Positions 1 to 8,811 are shown, numbered from the stretch's first letter. The stretch is 52,354 nucleotides of DNA from Klebsiella pneumoniae (GCA_945861635.1 CAMAWH010000035.1:1-52354), one strand, 5' to 3'. Numbers and translations: made by a program. Notes: generated by a model not told the origin, from the sequence alone.

Positions 1-78
1 CCCCACGAACCCCGCTCCACGCCAAACCATCACGATCACGACCACGAGCACGACGCCCGGAAACGCAAACACCGCCAA
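1..78 (-). CDS. possible N-terminus of an exported or membrane protein (runs off left edge)
   Basis: On the minus strand a TAG is followed at once by TTG and, two codons later, GTG. The frame then stays open to the window edge and encodes a strongly hydrophobic stretch (PGVVLVVVIVMVW) followed by Arg, the pattern of a signal anchor or signal peptide. It would be transcribed divergently from the gene at 151. The hydrophobic codons also explain why the opposite frame looks His/Asp-rich and unlike a normal protein. Only about 26 codons are visible and no family can be named. It could be a chance frame. Confidence 0.3.
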   Translation of the reverse strand, partial: MAVFAFPGVVLVVVIVMVWRGAGFVG

Positions 79-150
79 CTACGACGCCACATTCCGGGGC
101 CCGGCGCGGAAACGGAGCGCGATCACGCTACGCGCGACACGCTCCTAGGC

Positions 151-1152
151 GTGGAGGCAATGTCGGCGGTGGCAGCGCACATGTCCGACCCCCAGGAGGA
201 GGAGGACGCGCGCGCCGCCGTCCTGCAGTCGGTATGCATGGGGAGCGATCCGCAGGGGGACGCGCTGTTGTTGCGTACGACGTTCTTGCGCGCGGCCAGC
301 CAAGCAACCCGGCCGGTTGACGCTCGCATCGGCTTGACCTGTGCGCTGGCAGCAACCTCACCCGACGCGTTTGCCGCTCGCGCCTTCCTCCGGGCGCTCG
401 TCGAGGACGTCTGCGCGAACGTGGACACGGACTCGCTCACGGCGCTGCGCGACGCCGTCGGGCAATATCCGCAGGTCGGGATGATTGGATCGGATTTCGT
501 GCACGCGTGCCCCACCCGCGCGCCCCGCGTACTCTTGGGTCGGACGTTGGGCCTGGCCACTCCGGATTTGGCCGGCGCTGTATTGGACGACAACCGCGCC
601 GTCTATTTTATTCTCGAAGGGCTCGATGCGTCCAAACCCGATGATCGGGCCGCGCTGTTTTCCCGCCTCTCCCAACCCAAGCCCGAAACAAAGGTCATTG
701 TCGAGCGGCTGGAAAATGCTCCGGAGACGCGCGCCACCTTGACGGAGGCCGAAATCATCGCGGCCGCGTACCTCGCGGAATCGCCGGGGATGTTGGGCGG
801 ACGCCAACCGCAGGCACGGCTGCTGGCACAACTCTCGCTCGTGCCGTTGGAAAATGCCGACGGCGCACGGCGCGTGCTCGCGACGGCCCACGCCGAGGCC
901 GATGACAAACAACGCCCGGTCGCTGCGGCCGGTTTACTCGTGCTCGGCGAGCGTGCACGGGCGGTTGACGCGGCGCGGGGATTGACCCGAGGCATGGGCT
1001 ACGCGGAGCCTGGATCGGTCATCGGGATCGACCAACTCACCGCGTGGGCGCTGGTCGATTCCGGATGCAAAGCGGAAGAGTTGGAGGAGGCCCGCGTGAA
1101 GGCCGCTGCGTTGCCAGTCGACGCGGTGGATCCGCTTTGCACGCGGGGGTAG
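151..1152 (+). CDS. hypothetical protein, Ala-rich and helical
   Basis: A 333-residue protein I do not recognise. It has no signal peptide or membrane segment. Composition and spacing (many Ala/Leu/Arg helices, for example RPVAAAGLLVLGERARAVDAA) suggest an all-helical, possibly HEAT- or TPR-like fold. That is inference only. The start is uncertain: GTG 151 is given, but ATG 160 (a GGAGG lies just before it, very close) and ATG 181 are alternatives. The frame is also open to the left edge, where its codons look non-coding. It converges on the ATPase gene, whose stop lies 14 bp downstream. Nothing in the context gives a function. Confidence 0.6.
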   Translation: MEAMSAVAAHMSDPQEEEDARAAVLQSVCMGSDPQGDALLLRTTFLRAASQATRPVDARIGLTCALAATSPDAFAARAFLRALVEDVCANVDTDSLTALRDAVGQYPQVGMIGSDFVHACPTRAPRVLLGRTLGLATPDLAGAVLDDNRAVYFILEGLDASKPDDRAALFSRLSQPKPETKVIVERLENAPETRATLTEAEIIAAAYLAESPGMLGGRQPQARLLAQLSLVPLENADGARRVLATAHAEADDKQRPVAAAGLLVLGERARAVDAARGLTRGMGYAEPGSVIGIDQLTAWALVDSGCKAEELEEARVKAAALPVDAVDPLCTRG

Positions 1153-1166
1153 CGTGCGCGCCGCGC

Positions 1167-2315
1167 TCAAGCCAGTCGAGGTAACTCCGTCCACACGTCC
1201 CCGATCGCGAGCGCGTCGACGTTCGGGGCCATCGGGAAGGACGCCGTTCCCGCGTGCACGACGTAGAGGCGGTCGAGCTGCAGGTCCTGCATGGCGATGT
1301 GCATGGACTTCGTTCGTTCGGGCGCGGAGGTTCGCTTGAACTCGAACCCGAGCCGCTTCCCCGCGAACGGTACGAAAAGGTCGAGTTCGGCGCCGCCGTG
1401 GGTCGCCCAGAACGCGACGTCGTCCAGACGGACACCGAGACGCTCGACGACCTGCTGCAGCGCGAACCACTCCCAGGAGAGTCCGAGCTTGGGGTGGGAC
1501 TCCACCTGGACGGGGTCGCGCAGGCCAAGAAGCGCGTGGAGCACGCCGGTGTCCGCGATGTACACCTTGGGGGACCGCACGAGGCGCTTCCCCACGTTTT
1601 CGTGCCACGGTTGAAGTTGGCGGACGAGCAGGGCCCCGGTGAGCACGTCGAGATGGCGCCGAACCTCGGGTTCGCGGATGCCGAAGCTCCGGGAGAGTTC
1701 AGCCACATTCAGCAGCCCGCCATGGAGGTGCGCGAGCATCGTCCAGAAACGGCGGGCCGCAACCGGTGCCAGGTCGATGCCGAACCTCTGGAGGTCGCGC
1801 TCGGTCAGGTTCACCACGTAGTGGCTGAGCCACGTGGCGGCGGCACCGTCGTTGTCTGCAAGGACGCTCGGAGGCAGCCCACCACGAACGTGGAGCCGAC
1901 GGGGCTCCGGGAGCTCGTCCAGACCAACGAGCGTCAGCGTGTACCACGCGATGCGCCCCGCAAGGGACTCGGCACCCTGTCGCAGCAACGCGGGCGCGGC
2001 GCTGCCCAGGACCACAAACGTGGCGGGGCGTCCCGGCCGATCGGCGAGGACGCGCAGCATTGGAAAAAGGTCCGGCCGGTGCTGAATCTCGTCGATCACG
2101 ACCAGGCCCCGCAGGTCGCCGAGCGCGAGTCGCGGCTCGGCGAGCCGCGCGAGGTCCGCGTCATCTTCCAGATCGAACCACGTGGAGGCGGCCGCCGACG
2201 CCGCGAGTTGGCGCGCAATGGTGGACTTGCCGACCTGACGCGGGCCGACGATTCCAACCACCGGAAACGCGGCGATCAGCTCGGAAAGTGCGTGTACATG
2301 GCGAGTTCGTTGCAC
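1167..2315 (-). CDS. AAA-family ATPase with C-terminal DUF4143 domain
   Basis: A 382-residue P-loop ATPase of the AAA_14/DUF4143 type. Walker A is GPRQVGKS at residues 24-31 and Walker B is LVVIDEIQ at 71-78. A winged-helix-like middle section contains RSFGIREPEVRRHLDVL. The C-terminal DUF4143 part carries D312, E325 and K327 (ELD then EFK), resembling the PD-(D/E)xK nuclease core. These proteins are widespread and patchily distributed, and their cellular role is mostly unknown. The GTG start is forced: the only upstream in-frame codons before a TAG are ATT TTC AAG AAC. The start sits directly downstream of a perfect 10-bp inverted repeat that overlaps a promoter-like sequence. It is a solitary gene. 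Confidence 0.88.
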   Translation of the reverse strand: MQRTRHVHALSELIAAFPVVGIVGPRQVGKSTIARQLAASAAASTWFDLEDDADLARLAEPRLALGDLRGLVVIDEIQHRPDLFPMLRVLADRPGRPATFVVLGSAAPALLRQGAESLAGRIAWYTLTLVGLDELPEPRRLHVRGGLPPSVLADNDGAAATWLSHYVVNLTERDLQRFGIDLAPVAARRFWTMLAHLHGGLLNVAELSRSFGIREPEVRRHLDVLTGALLVRQLQPWHENVGKRLVRSPKVYIADTGVLHALLGLRDPVQVESHPKLGLSWEWFALQQVVERLGVRLDDVAFWATHGGAELDLFVPFAGKRLGFEFKRTSAPERTKSMHIAMQDLQLDRLYVVHAGTASFPMAPNVDALAIGDVWTELPRLA

Positions 2316-2316
2316 G

Positions 2317-2355
2317 TTCTTGAAAATCTATCCGATTCTATATCTTTTTCAAGAA
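2317..2355. promoter_or_regulatory. perfect 10-bp inverted repeat overlapping a promoter-like element
   Basis: The arms TTCTTGAAAA (2317-2326) and TTTTCAAGAA (2346-2355) are perfect complements separated by 19 bp, in an AT-rich island that stands out in this GC-rich window. On the minus strand it reads TTGAAA, 16 bp, TAGATT, a reasonable -35/-10 pair. Transcription would then start almost at the GTG of the ATPase at 2315, giving a leaderless or near-leaderless mRNA. The arrangement looks like a dimeric repressor operator over a promoter. Who binds it is unknown. Confidence 0.5.
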
Positions 2356-2428
2356 TCGTCGAACTCGACGTGGCGTGACACCGGCTTCGGACCCCGCGTT
2401 CGATGCGCGCCCCCGGTCGTCGCCCGGC

Positions 2429-5248
2429 TCACTCCGCCCGTTCCCCCTCCCCTTCCTCCATTTCCGAAGGATCGTACATGAACTCCGCGCGCCGAATCGG
2501 CGGCATCGGCACATCGCCTTTCCGGTCGGCCCAAAGAATCGAGTTGAGCAACGTCGTATCCACGGCGTCGGCGTGCCGAAAATCCATCGTGGCGGACTCC
2601 ATCGCCCCGTGCGCGTTCCGTTTGTTCATCGCGTAGATGAGCCCGTTGGCGAGGTTGCGCCGGTCTGCGTCGTACGCCGGTTGGTTTCCCGGGCCGGAAA
2701 ATTCCTTTTCCATGATCGATGCCCACGCGTCATTATTATTCATCGGCGGCAATCCAAGCAGCACCTCGATCGTCCGAATGGTGCTGACCGTCGTGTAGAA
2801 CGTGGAATCAATCAACGGTGCTTCGACGCCGGACGGCGAATATTTGCTGATGGCAAACGCAATCGAACGGTGCGCGTCCACATGGTCCGCCCCATCCTGC
2901 GCGTCGTCTTCAAGGACGAAAATCGCCGTGTCCTCCCAATACGGCGAATGGGAAACGGCCTCGACAACGCGGCCAAGCGCAAGATCGTTATCGGCAACGG
3001 TTGCGGCCGGCGTGGGAAATCCTGCGCGCGTTCCCGCCGTATGATCGTTCGGCAAGCGCAAAATAATGAGTTGGGGCATGGGGTCCGTCCCCGTTTTGGC
3101 CTTGGTGGCTGACCATTCGTCCAACGCCTGCACAAATCGGTCCGCGCGGAGTTGGTCCGGATAATCCATGCGGAAATCCGCGAACCGCGGATCAAAGTTG
3201 CCTTTCAATTCCGGCATCGTCGCCACGTTGCTGGAGAGTACCGGCACCGGCCACGGCCATGGGCTCGGCGATCCAGGTGGTTGCCCGACCCCGTCCGGCA
3301 GCGCTTCCCCAGGCTGTATGAACGCGCGCGGGCAGCCGGAAACGCCCGTCAGCGGCGTACCGAGCACGCCGGGATTGATCGCCACCGGCTCATCGCACCA
3401 CACGCTCGTCACAAACTCCCCGAAATTATAATGACTGACCCCATGCCGCTCGGCGTGCGCCCACAAATAGCCGGTGCCCGGTTCGTCGATATTCGGAATC
3501 CCCTGTTCGTTTGGAAAGCCGTTGAGCACCTTCCCTTCATAGTCGTAGGTATGCTCGTCACTCCGATACCCGATCTGCCAGGTGCGCTCCGTATAATCAC
3601 TGGTCGTCGCGGCGGTGGACCAGACGTGACCATCTCCGCTCACTTCGCCACTGCAATAATAATTGTCGAGCACGCCAAACCGAAGTGCGAGCGCATGTTC
3701 ATTCGGCGTAATGTCGGCGCCGTACAACGTCAGTGATGGGTCACCGTTGCCAACGCCAAGGTCACCGAGCACCTGATCGTAGGTGCGATTTTCCTTGATG
3801 ATGTAAATGGCGTGACGGATGGGCGGTTTGACTTTCATTTCCGGTGGCTTGGCGGCGATTCGATTGGATCGGAGCACCTCCTCGGTCAACCCACCCAACT
3901 CACGCGCCGCATCCGCCCACGAAATCCGCGCGATGGACCCTGGCAGTATCGACGCGATGTAGGGATGCGCGCGACGTGAGCCGGCGGGCGCGGGGCCACT
4001 GTTGGGACCCGTACCTCTCCCCTTTCCGGTCGCAACAAACAACTGGTCGTCTACCATCGCAAGCGCGGTTGGATACCATTCGGTGGGGAGAAATCCGAAC
4101 CGCCGGCCCACATGCGCCCACGGCCACGCGATGGGGTGCGTACCGAGCACGGCGATGGCGTTGGCGCCTGCATTGGCGACGAACAGTTTCCGCTCGTCGG
4201 CTGAGAGCGCCAGCGCATTGGGCGTGCTCCCCCCGTGCATCGCCTCGGACAGGCGTGTAGACCAGGTCGCACGGTGCTTTCCCGTCCGGGTGTTCACCAC
4301 GGCCACCGCGTCCGCATTCGCGAGCGTGACGAACAATCGCCGCTGGTTTTTCTCCAGGATCATCGCCGTGGGGTGCGAGCCCGCGTCGGTAGGGCGTTCG
4401 CCCGGCAGGAGTGAGATCGTCCGCCGAACCTGGTGCGCGACGAGGTCCACCTCCGCCACGGCCGACGCATTCCACAAGCTCACCCACGCCGTTTTTCCAT
4501 TTCCCGAGGCGATCACGCCGATGGGATACAAGGACGGGACAATTGCACCCGTGCCCAGAGGGATGCGCGCGACAACGGCCCCGCTCGCCACGTCCACTTC
4601 GACCAACTCATCGGACAAGTGCCCCGCCACCAACAAATGATCGCCCCCCTCGCGCGGAATCACCGCGAGTCCGGCCGGATACGGAACCGCAAAACCCGCA
4701 GCAACACCGGGTAAAGGGCCAGTGAGCACTTGCCCCGCCGCAAGCGTCCGCAAAGGAATAGACAGGAAACGATCGGGCGTCACCGTGCCATGTTCCACGC
4801 GAAAAACCGCCACACCATTTCCCGTCGCTTTGGCGCCCTTCCCCAGCGGGTCGGACAACGACGCAAACGACAGAAACAACGATCGACCATCCCTCGAAAA
4901 GGCAATACCGCCGAACGCGGTCTGCTTCGCGTCGTAGGCGAGTCGAGGGTCGGGTACGTCGGTGAGGTATCCGGTCGCGACGTCGACCAACACAATCGAT
5001 TGGTTCACGCCCGAACCCACCGTTCCGAAACCGTTCGCGAGAAACGCAACCAGCGTACGATCCGGCGAAACGGCGACCGCCGATGGAAAGCTGTTCACGA
5101 CCTGCGGATTTCCCGGCACGGACGCGCCCAGCAGCTTGCTCGAAGGCAGCGGCGTGTCCGCCGACCACGCGAGCCCCGGAAGAAAGAGCGCCCCAAGCGC
5201 CACACCGGCAATCGGGAGTGGCGCGCGGCGCACGGAAGCGGGCTTCAC
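2429..5248 (-). CDS. exported YncE-like beta-propeller fused to a phosphoesterase domain
   Basis: A 939-residue secreted protein. A Sec signal peptide (cleavage near LAWSA, residue 30) precedes a YncE/cytochrome-D1-like propeller (about 45-450) with repeated xxAVSPDRTLVAFLAN and ALSADERKLFVANAG units. A phosphoesterase-family domain (alkaline-phosphatase superfamily, as in acid phosphatases and bacterial phospholipase C) then starts near 477. It shows the metal-site signatures KENRTYD (485-491) and LEDDAQDGADHVDAHR (779 on). The expected role is phosphoester hydrolysis in the periplasm or outside the cell; the substrate is unknown. GTG start with a weak ribosome site. It lies 10 bp downstream of the small cytochrome c lipoprotein gene and is probably co-transcribed with it. 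Confidence 0.88.
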   Translation of the reverse strand: MKPASVRRAPLPIAGVALGALFLPGLAWSADTPLPSSKLLGASVPGNPQVVNSFPSAVAVSPDRTLVAFLANGFGTVGSGVNQSIVLVDVATGYLTDVPDPRLAYDAKQTAFGGIAFSRDGRSLFLSFASLSDPLGKGAKATGNGVAVFRVEHGTVTPDRFLSIPLRTLAAGQVLTGPLPGVAAGFAVPYPAGLAVIPREGGDHLLVAGHLSDELVEVDVASGAVVARIPLGTGAIVPSLYPIGVIASGNGKTAWVSLWNASAVAEVDLVAHQVRRTISLLPGERPTDAGSHPTAMILEKNQRRLFVTLANADAVAVVNTRTGKHRATWSTRLSEAMHGGSTPNALALSADERKLFVANAGANAIAVLGTHPIAWPWAHVGRRFGFLPTEWYPTALAMVDDQLFVATGKGRGTGPNSGPAPAGSRRAHPYIASILPGSIARISWADAARELGGLTEEVLRSNRIAAKPPEMKVKPPIRHAIYIIKENRTYDQVLGDLGVGNGDPSLTLYGADITPNEHALALRFGVLDNYYCSGEVSGDGHVWSTAATTSDYTERTWQIGYRSDEHTYDYEGKVLNGFPNEQGIPNIDEPGTGYLWAHAERHGVSHYNFGEFVTSVWCDEPVAINPGVLGTPLTGVSGCPRAFIQPGEALPDGVGQPPGSPSPWPWPVPVLSSNVATMPELKGNFDPRFADFRMDYPDQLRADRFVQALDEWSATKAKTGTDPMPQLIILRLPNDHTAGTRAGFPTPAATVADNDLALGRVVEAVSHSPYWEDTAIFVLEDDAQDGADHVDAHRSIAFAISKYSPSGVEAPLIDSTFYTTVSTIRTIEVLLGLPPMNNNDAWASIMEKEFSGPGNQPAYDADRRNLANGLIYAMNKRNAHGAMESATMDFRHADAVDTTLLNSILWADRKGDVPMPPIRRAEFMYDPSEMEEGEGERAE

Positions 5249-5258
5249 GGGGCTCGGC

Positions 5259-5576
5259 CTACGGGAAGGTCTCGCGGAGGTACGCGATCACATCCACGAT
5301 GTCCTGCGGCTCCGAAAGCTGCGCCGGCATCGCCGTGCCACCGTTCTTCACTTGATCCGTAATCTCCGCGTCATCGAGCGCGGGCACTCGAACCGTGAGA
5401 TCGGCGGCCGCCGTACCGTCAATGTCGGTGGCGAGCGTGCCGTCCGCGCCGTGGCACCCGGCGCACGAATCGTAGAGGGTGGCACCCTTGGCCGAATCCC
5501 CGACCAGATCACCCCCGCCGGCGCTGTCTTCCTTTCCACCACCATCGCATGCGAGAACCATGAGCAGAGCGAGCAT
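5259..5576 (-). CDS. small c-type cytochrome lipoprotein
   Basis: A 105-residue monoheme cytochrome c. ATG at 5576 is chosen because GGAGG lies 4 bases upstream (5581-5585) and it gives a lipoprotein signal (MLALLMVLAC). The mature part starts with a Gly/Asp-rich linker (DGGGKEDSAGGGD). The heme motif is CAGCH and the distal Met is in AMPAQL, followed by the typical IVDVIAYLRETF C-terminal helix. It should be anchored on the outer face of a membrane and carry electrons. It is the first gene before the propeller-phosphoesterase (10-bp gap). A functional link is not obvious: the pairing may reflect a redox role of the propeller part or simple co-export. Confidence 0.88.
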   Translation of the reverse strand: MLALLMVLACDGGGKEDSAGGGDLVGDSAKGATLYDSCAGCHGADGTLATDIDGTAAADLTVRVPALDDAEITDQVKNGGTAMPAQLSEPQDIVDVIAYLRETFP

Positions 5577-5677
5577 CGAACCTCCGCGCGAAGGATAGCA
5601 AATCTCGGCCCTCAACGGAAGGCGCCGCGCTCGGGTAGCGAAACGCGCGCGAATTCGGGATACTGCCCGGCGTCGCC

Positions 5678-6574
5678 ATGCTCCTCATCATCGCCAAAGC
5701 ACTTGCCGTGCCGCCGCCGCCGATCGTCAATGGCACGGCCACCGCCGCCTATCCCGAGGTCATCCTCCTTTACGCCACCGATTCGACGCAGTCCGTCGTT
5801 GCCGCTTGCTCGGGCTCGCTTGTGGCAGAGGATTGGGTGCTCACGGCCGCGCATTGCGTGAGCAATACCCCGGAGTTCACGATTGCCGGCATCGGCGCCG
5901 CCGTCGGCTCGACATCCGACACGATCTCCGAGCAATCCCGCGCGCTTGAGTGGTTCCCCAATCCGGACTACGTCGGCAGCGGCTACCACGACGTCGGCCT
6001 CGTTCACCTGGAAACCCCTTTTTCCGACGTCGCCATCATGCCCGTCGACCTCAACGGTCTGTTTCCGCAGGATCTGGGCGTGGGCTTTCGTTTGGTTGGG
6101 TGGGGCGCCGAAAGCGACGCGGATGTTGCCGCGGTGCTCACCAAACGAGCGGTCGAGATTCCGCTGGACTCGTTCGACAAACGTTTGATGCTCACCCTCG
6201 ATCCAAACAAGAAAAAGAATGCCTGCCACGGCGATTCGGGGGGCCCCGTCCTTCGCATCGAGGAGGGCGGCGGATATGCAGTTGTTGGCGTCATGAATGC
6301 CGTCGGCGGCGACTCCGCCGATTGTGAGGGAAACGGACTCTACAGCGCCCGCATCGACGCGTATCTGGAGTTTCTGTCCGAGTATACCGTCCTCACCACG
6401 TGGGACGAAATGCAGGTCGACAACGGCGATACCGGAGAGAAAGCGAAAACCTACGATAATTTCTTCGAGGGAGAGGGAAATATCTTCGAGTGTGGAACGG
6501 CCCGCGCAACGCCGACGCCGCTCTTGCTCCTCGGCGCCATGCTCGCCAGTCGACGTCGTAAACAAGGGGCATAG
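5678..6574 (+). CDS. secreted trypsin-like serine protease with MYXO-CTERM-like tail
   Basis: A 298-residue S1-family protease. A short hydrophobic leader (MLLIIAKALA) is followed by IVNG, the usual mature N-terminus of trypsins. The triad is H59 (LTAAHC), D105 (YHDVGLVHL) and S187 (CHGDSGGP). C44/C60 form the conserved histidine-loop disulfide. The C-terminus has a Cys-Gly (C272), then a hydrophobic run (PTPLLLLGAMLA) and RRRK. This matches C-terminal sorting tails of the MYXO-CTERM kind, in which the tail is cut and the protein stays on the cell surface. The next gene, a sulfatase, lies 6 bp downstream in the same frame and carries a similar tail. No ribosome site is visible before the ATG. 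Confidence 0.88.
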   Translation: MLLIIAKALAVPPPPIVNGTATAAYPEVILLYATDSTQSVVAACSGSLVAEDWVLTAAHCVSNTPEFTIAGIGAAVGSTSDTISEQSRALEWFPNPDYVGSGYHDVGLVHLETPFSDVAIMPVDLNGLFPQDLGVGFRLVGWGAESDADVAAVLTKRAVEIPLDSFDKRLMLTLDPNKKKNACHGDSGGPVLRIEEGGGYAVVGVMNAVGGDSADCEGNGLYSARIDAYLEFLSEYTVLTTWDEMQVDNGDTGEKAKTYDNFFEGEGNIFECGTARATPTPLLLLGAMLASRRRKQGA

Positions 6575-6580
6575 ATCGGC

Positions 6581-8290
6581 ATGTCGTGCTTCGGGGCGGG
6601 CCCACTCGACATCGTGATCTTCCTCCTCGACGACATGCGTTTCGATCAGGTCGACACCCTCACGGAAACGGCAGCCCGCCTCAGTCCGACATCGGTGGCG
6701 TTTTCACGGGCGTACGTCACCACCCCGATGTGCTGCCCCGAGCGCGCGAGTTTCCTCTCCGGGGGTTGGTACGCCCACCAAACGGGTGTGCGCACAAACG
6801 TCACCCCCGATGGCGGGGCTACCCAATTCGATGACGCGCGGACCCTTCCGGTGCGTTTGCAGGAGACCGGGTACGCAACCGCCCTGTTCGGGAAATACCT
6901 GAACGAATATGCGTTGCTCGGAGCCTACGTCCCGCCGGGGTGGTCAGACTGGGGCGGCGCGTACGAAGATACGCCGTGGAATAAGTTCGACATGCAAGTC
7001 GGCTCATCGACACCGACGGCGGCCGGCGTGGCGACTCTGGAACATTATCCCGGATATATACAGGACTGGGAGACAGAGTCCGCGACCACTTTCCTGGCCG
7101 CACACGCCGACGTACCGATTTTCCTTTATATGTCGTATCTAGCGCCGCACAACCCACACGTTCCCGCGGATCAGGACCGAGACACGTTTCTCGATTTCGC
7201 ATACCGCGGTCGGGCCTATGAGGAAGCCGATGTTTCCGACAAGCCGACATGGATCCGCGAACAGGCGCTGATGACGGCCGCCGAAAGCGCGGATCTGGAC
7301 GCCAACAACATCGAGCGCATGCAGAGCCTGCTGGCGGTGGACCGATCGATCGCCGCGATCATCGACACGTTTCGCGCCACGCCGGGTCGAGAAAATACCG
7401 TTTTTATACTCACCTCCGATAATGGTCAGATGTGGTCGGAGCATCGGCTCCACGGGAAGGGCGTGGGGTATGAGGAGTCCGTTCGCATCCCGCTGATCGT
7501 GGCGCACCCCGCGCTGACGGGGGGCGGACGAAGGGGCCTCGTCGCGTCCAACCTCGACCTCGCAGCCACCGTGCAAGAATGGGCCGGCCTCCCGATCGAA
7601 GGAGAGGGCAACAGCCTGATCCCGACGCTCTGCACGGAAACGGACGTCGGCCGCGCCACCGTGCTGTTGCAGGCATGGCCGTGGGACGATCCGGGTTGGT
7701 CGGGATTCGTCACGGAAACGCACAAATATCTGGAAACGGAAACGGGGGAGCAGGAGTTGTATGACCTGCTGAACGATCCGTTCGAGGAAACAAATATTGC
7801 ATCGTTGGAGCCAGGATGGGTCCAAACGCTGGCGGACCAACTGGCGGCCGAGCGCGGGCTGCAGATCACCTCGCGCACGTTGCCCGAGGGGGTCGCGGAT
7901 CAGACCTACAGCTACCAACTCGAACATTGGGGCGGCGTGGAGCCCGTCGTTTGGTCGGTGGTGCGCGATCCATGGCCGGAAGGTCTGGAACTGGGCGAAA
8001 ACGGGGTCGTATCCGGAACACCGACGCGCGCTGGCACCGCCGCAGTGACCGTGCAAGCGGTCGATTCTGGAAAATCTCCGTACGACGGGCGCTCCCAACG
8101 TACCACATTGCAGTTGGCGATCACGATTACCGAGGGCGTGCCTGCGGCCAAAGCGCCCCCGGACATGGAATGCGGGTGTGGAGCCGTCGCGACGGGAAAT
8201 TCACCTGTGACGGGCTGGCTTGCTGCCGTGGCCGCGTTGGTGGCGCTCGTCTCTCGCCGGAACCGGTCTAGCGCCCCCACCCGCACGTAA
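6581..8290 (+). CDS. sulfatase with Ig-like domain and MYXO-CTERM-like tail
   Basis: A 569-residue type I sulfatase. Metal ligands are in LLDDM (15-19) and TSDNGQ. The formylglycine motif C-C-P-E-R starts at Cys51 (C-x-P-x-R), so it needs a formylglycine-generating enzyme. After the catalytic domain comes a putative-Ig (He_PIG-like) domain (LPEGVADQTYSY ... VSGTPTRAGT) and a C-terminal tail: CGCG at 531-534, a hydrophobic segment (GWLAAVAALVALV) and RRNR. Oddly, the only possible start (ATG 6581, because the previous gene's TAG is in the same frame 6 bp upstream) gives no signal peptide, although the tail implies export. It overlaps the convergent gene by 23 bp. Confidence 0.88.
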   Translation: MSCFGAGPLDIVIFLLDDMRFDQVDTLTETAARLSPTSVAFSRAYVTTPMCCPERASFLSGGWYAHQTGVRTNVTPDGGATQFDDARTLPVRLQETGYATALFGKYLNEYALLGAYVPPGWSDWGGAYEDTPWNKFDMQVGSSTPTAAGVATLEHYPGYIQDWETESATTFLAAHADVPIFLYMSYLAPHNPHVPADQDRDTFLDFAYRGRAYEEADVSDKPTWIREQALMTAAESADLDANNIERMQSLLAVDRSIAAIIDTFRATPGRENTVFILTSDNGQMWSEHRLHGKGVGYEESVRIPLIVAHPALTGGGRRGLVASNLDLAATVQEWAGLPIEGEGNSLIPTLCTETDVGRATVLLQAWPWDDPGWSGFVTETHKYLETETGEQELYDLLNDPFEETNIASLEPGWVQTLADQLAAERGLQITSRTLPEGVADQTYSYQLEHWGGVEPVVWSVVRDPWPEGLELGENGVVSGTPTRAGTAAVTVQAVDSGKSPYDGRSQRTTLQLAITITEGVPAAKAPPDMECGCGAVATGNSPVTGWLAAVAALVALVSRRNRSSAPTRT

Positions 8291-8777
8291 AGAACGCTGA
8301 AACGGTCGGGGCAACGTCGGGATGGGTCAGATACGCCATGCCCACGAAGATATGCAGTGACTGCGCAATGCCGCGCAACTCGGCGCGCGGGTGCTGCAAC
8401 CATTCCCGAAACAATGCTTCGGCGTCGGGAGGCGCCAACGCGTGAAACTGCGTGCCGTGGGTCGCCAGCGGAAGCGCATCGACGGCGTGAAAGGAAAGCC
8501 GAAGCAGGTTTCGCTGCGTTTCCGGGATCCCCGCGTAGACGAAATCGAGAAACCGCCCCACCTGCGCCTCCCTTCCCCCCAACGTCGGCGAGCCGCCGGC
8601 CGGAAATACAAGCTCCGCAACGGCGTCGAGGAACTGCACCTCGTCCGCCGAGAGAAACCGATACGGCGCGGCCGCGTCCTGATCCCACCAGCGAACGGCA
8701 ACGGCCGCCGCGGAAGCCAATGACGCCGACGCCACGAAGGCACCCGAAGCCAGCAGATGTCGACGCGTCAGCCGCAT
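8268..8777 (-). CDS. Tat-exported gluconate 2-dehydrogenase subunit 3-like protein
   Basis: A 169-residue protein with a twin-arginine leader (LTRRHLLASGAF) and a helical body typical of the gluconate 2-dehydrogenase subunit 3 family (FLSADEVQFLDAVAELVFP, then a helix with QRNLLRLSFHAVDAL). In known systems this small subunit travels through Tat with a flavin (GMC) dehydrogenase and a cytochrome c. No flavin dehydrogenase gene is visible next to it, so it is an orphan here or its partner is elsewhere. Its 3' end overlaps the sulfatase gene by 23 bp tail to tail. It is divergent from the radical SAM gene (34 bp between starts). Confidence 0.8.
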   Translation of the reverse strand: MRLTRRHLLASGAFVASASLASAAAVAVRWWDQDAAAPYRFLSADEVQFLDAVAELVFPAGGSPTLGGREAQVGRFLDFVYAGIPETQRNLLRLSFHAVDALPLATHGTQFHALAPPDAEALFREWLQHPRAELRGIAQSLHIFVGMAYLTHPDVAPTVSAFFTCGWGR

Positions 8778-8811
8778 CCCCAGAAACTAACCCGACGGGC
8801 TACGGAGCCGA

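Noticed and set aside
1254..2378. 374-codon open frame on the plus strand opposite the DUF4143 ATPase
   Set aside because: The minus strand has intact Walker motifs and a promoter-like region; the plus frame has no recognisable domain.
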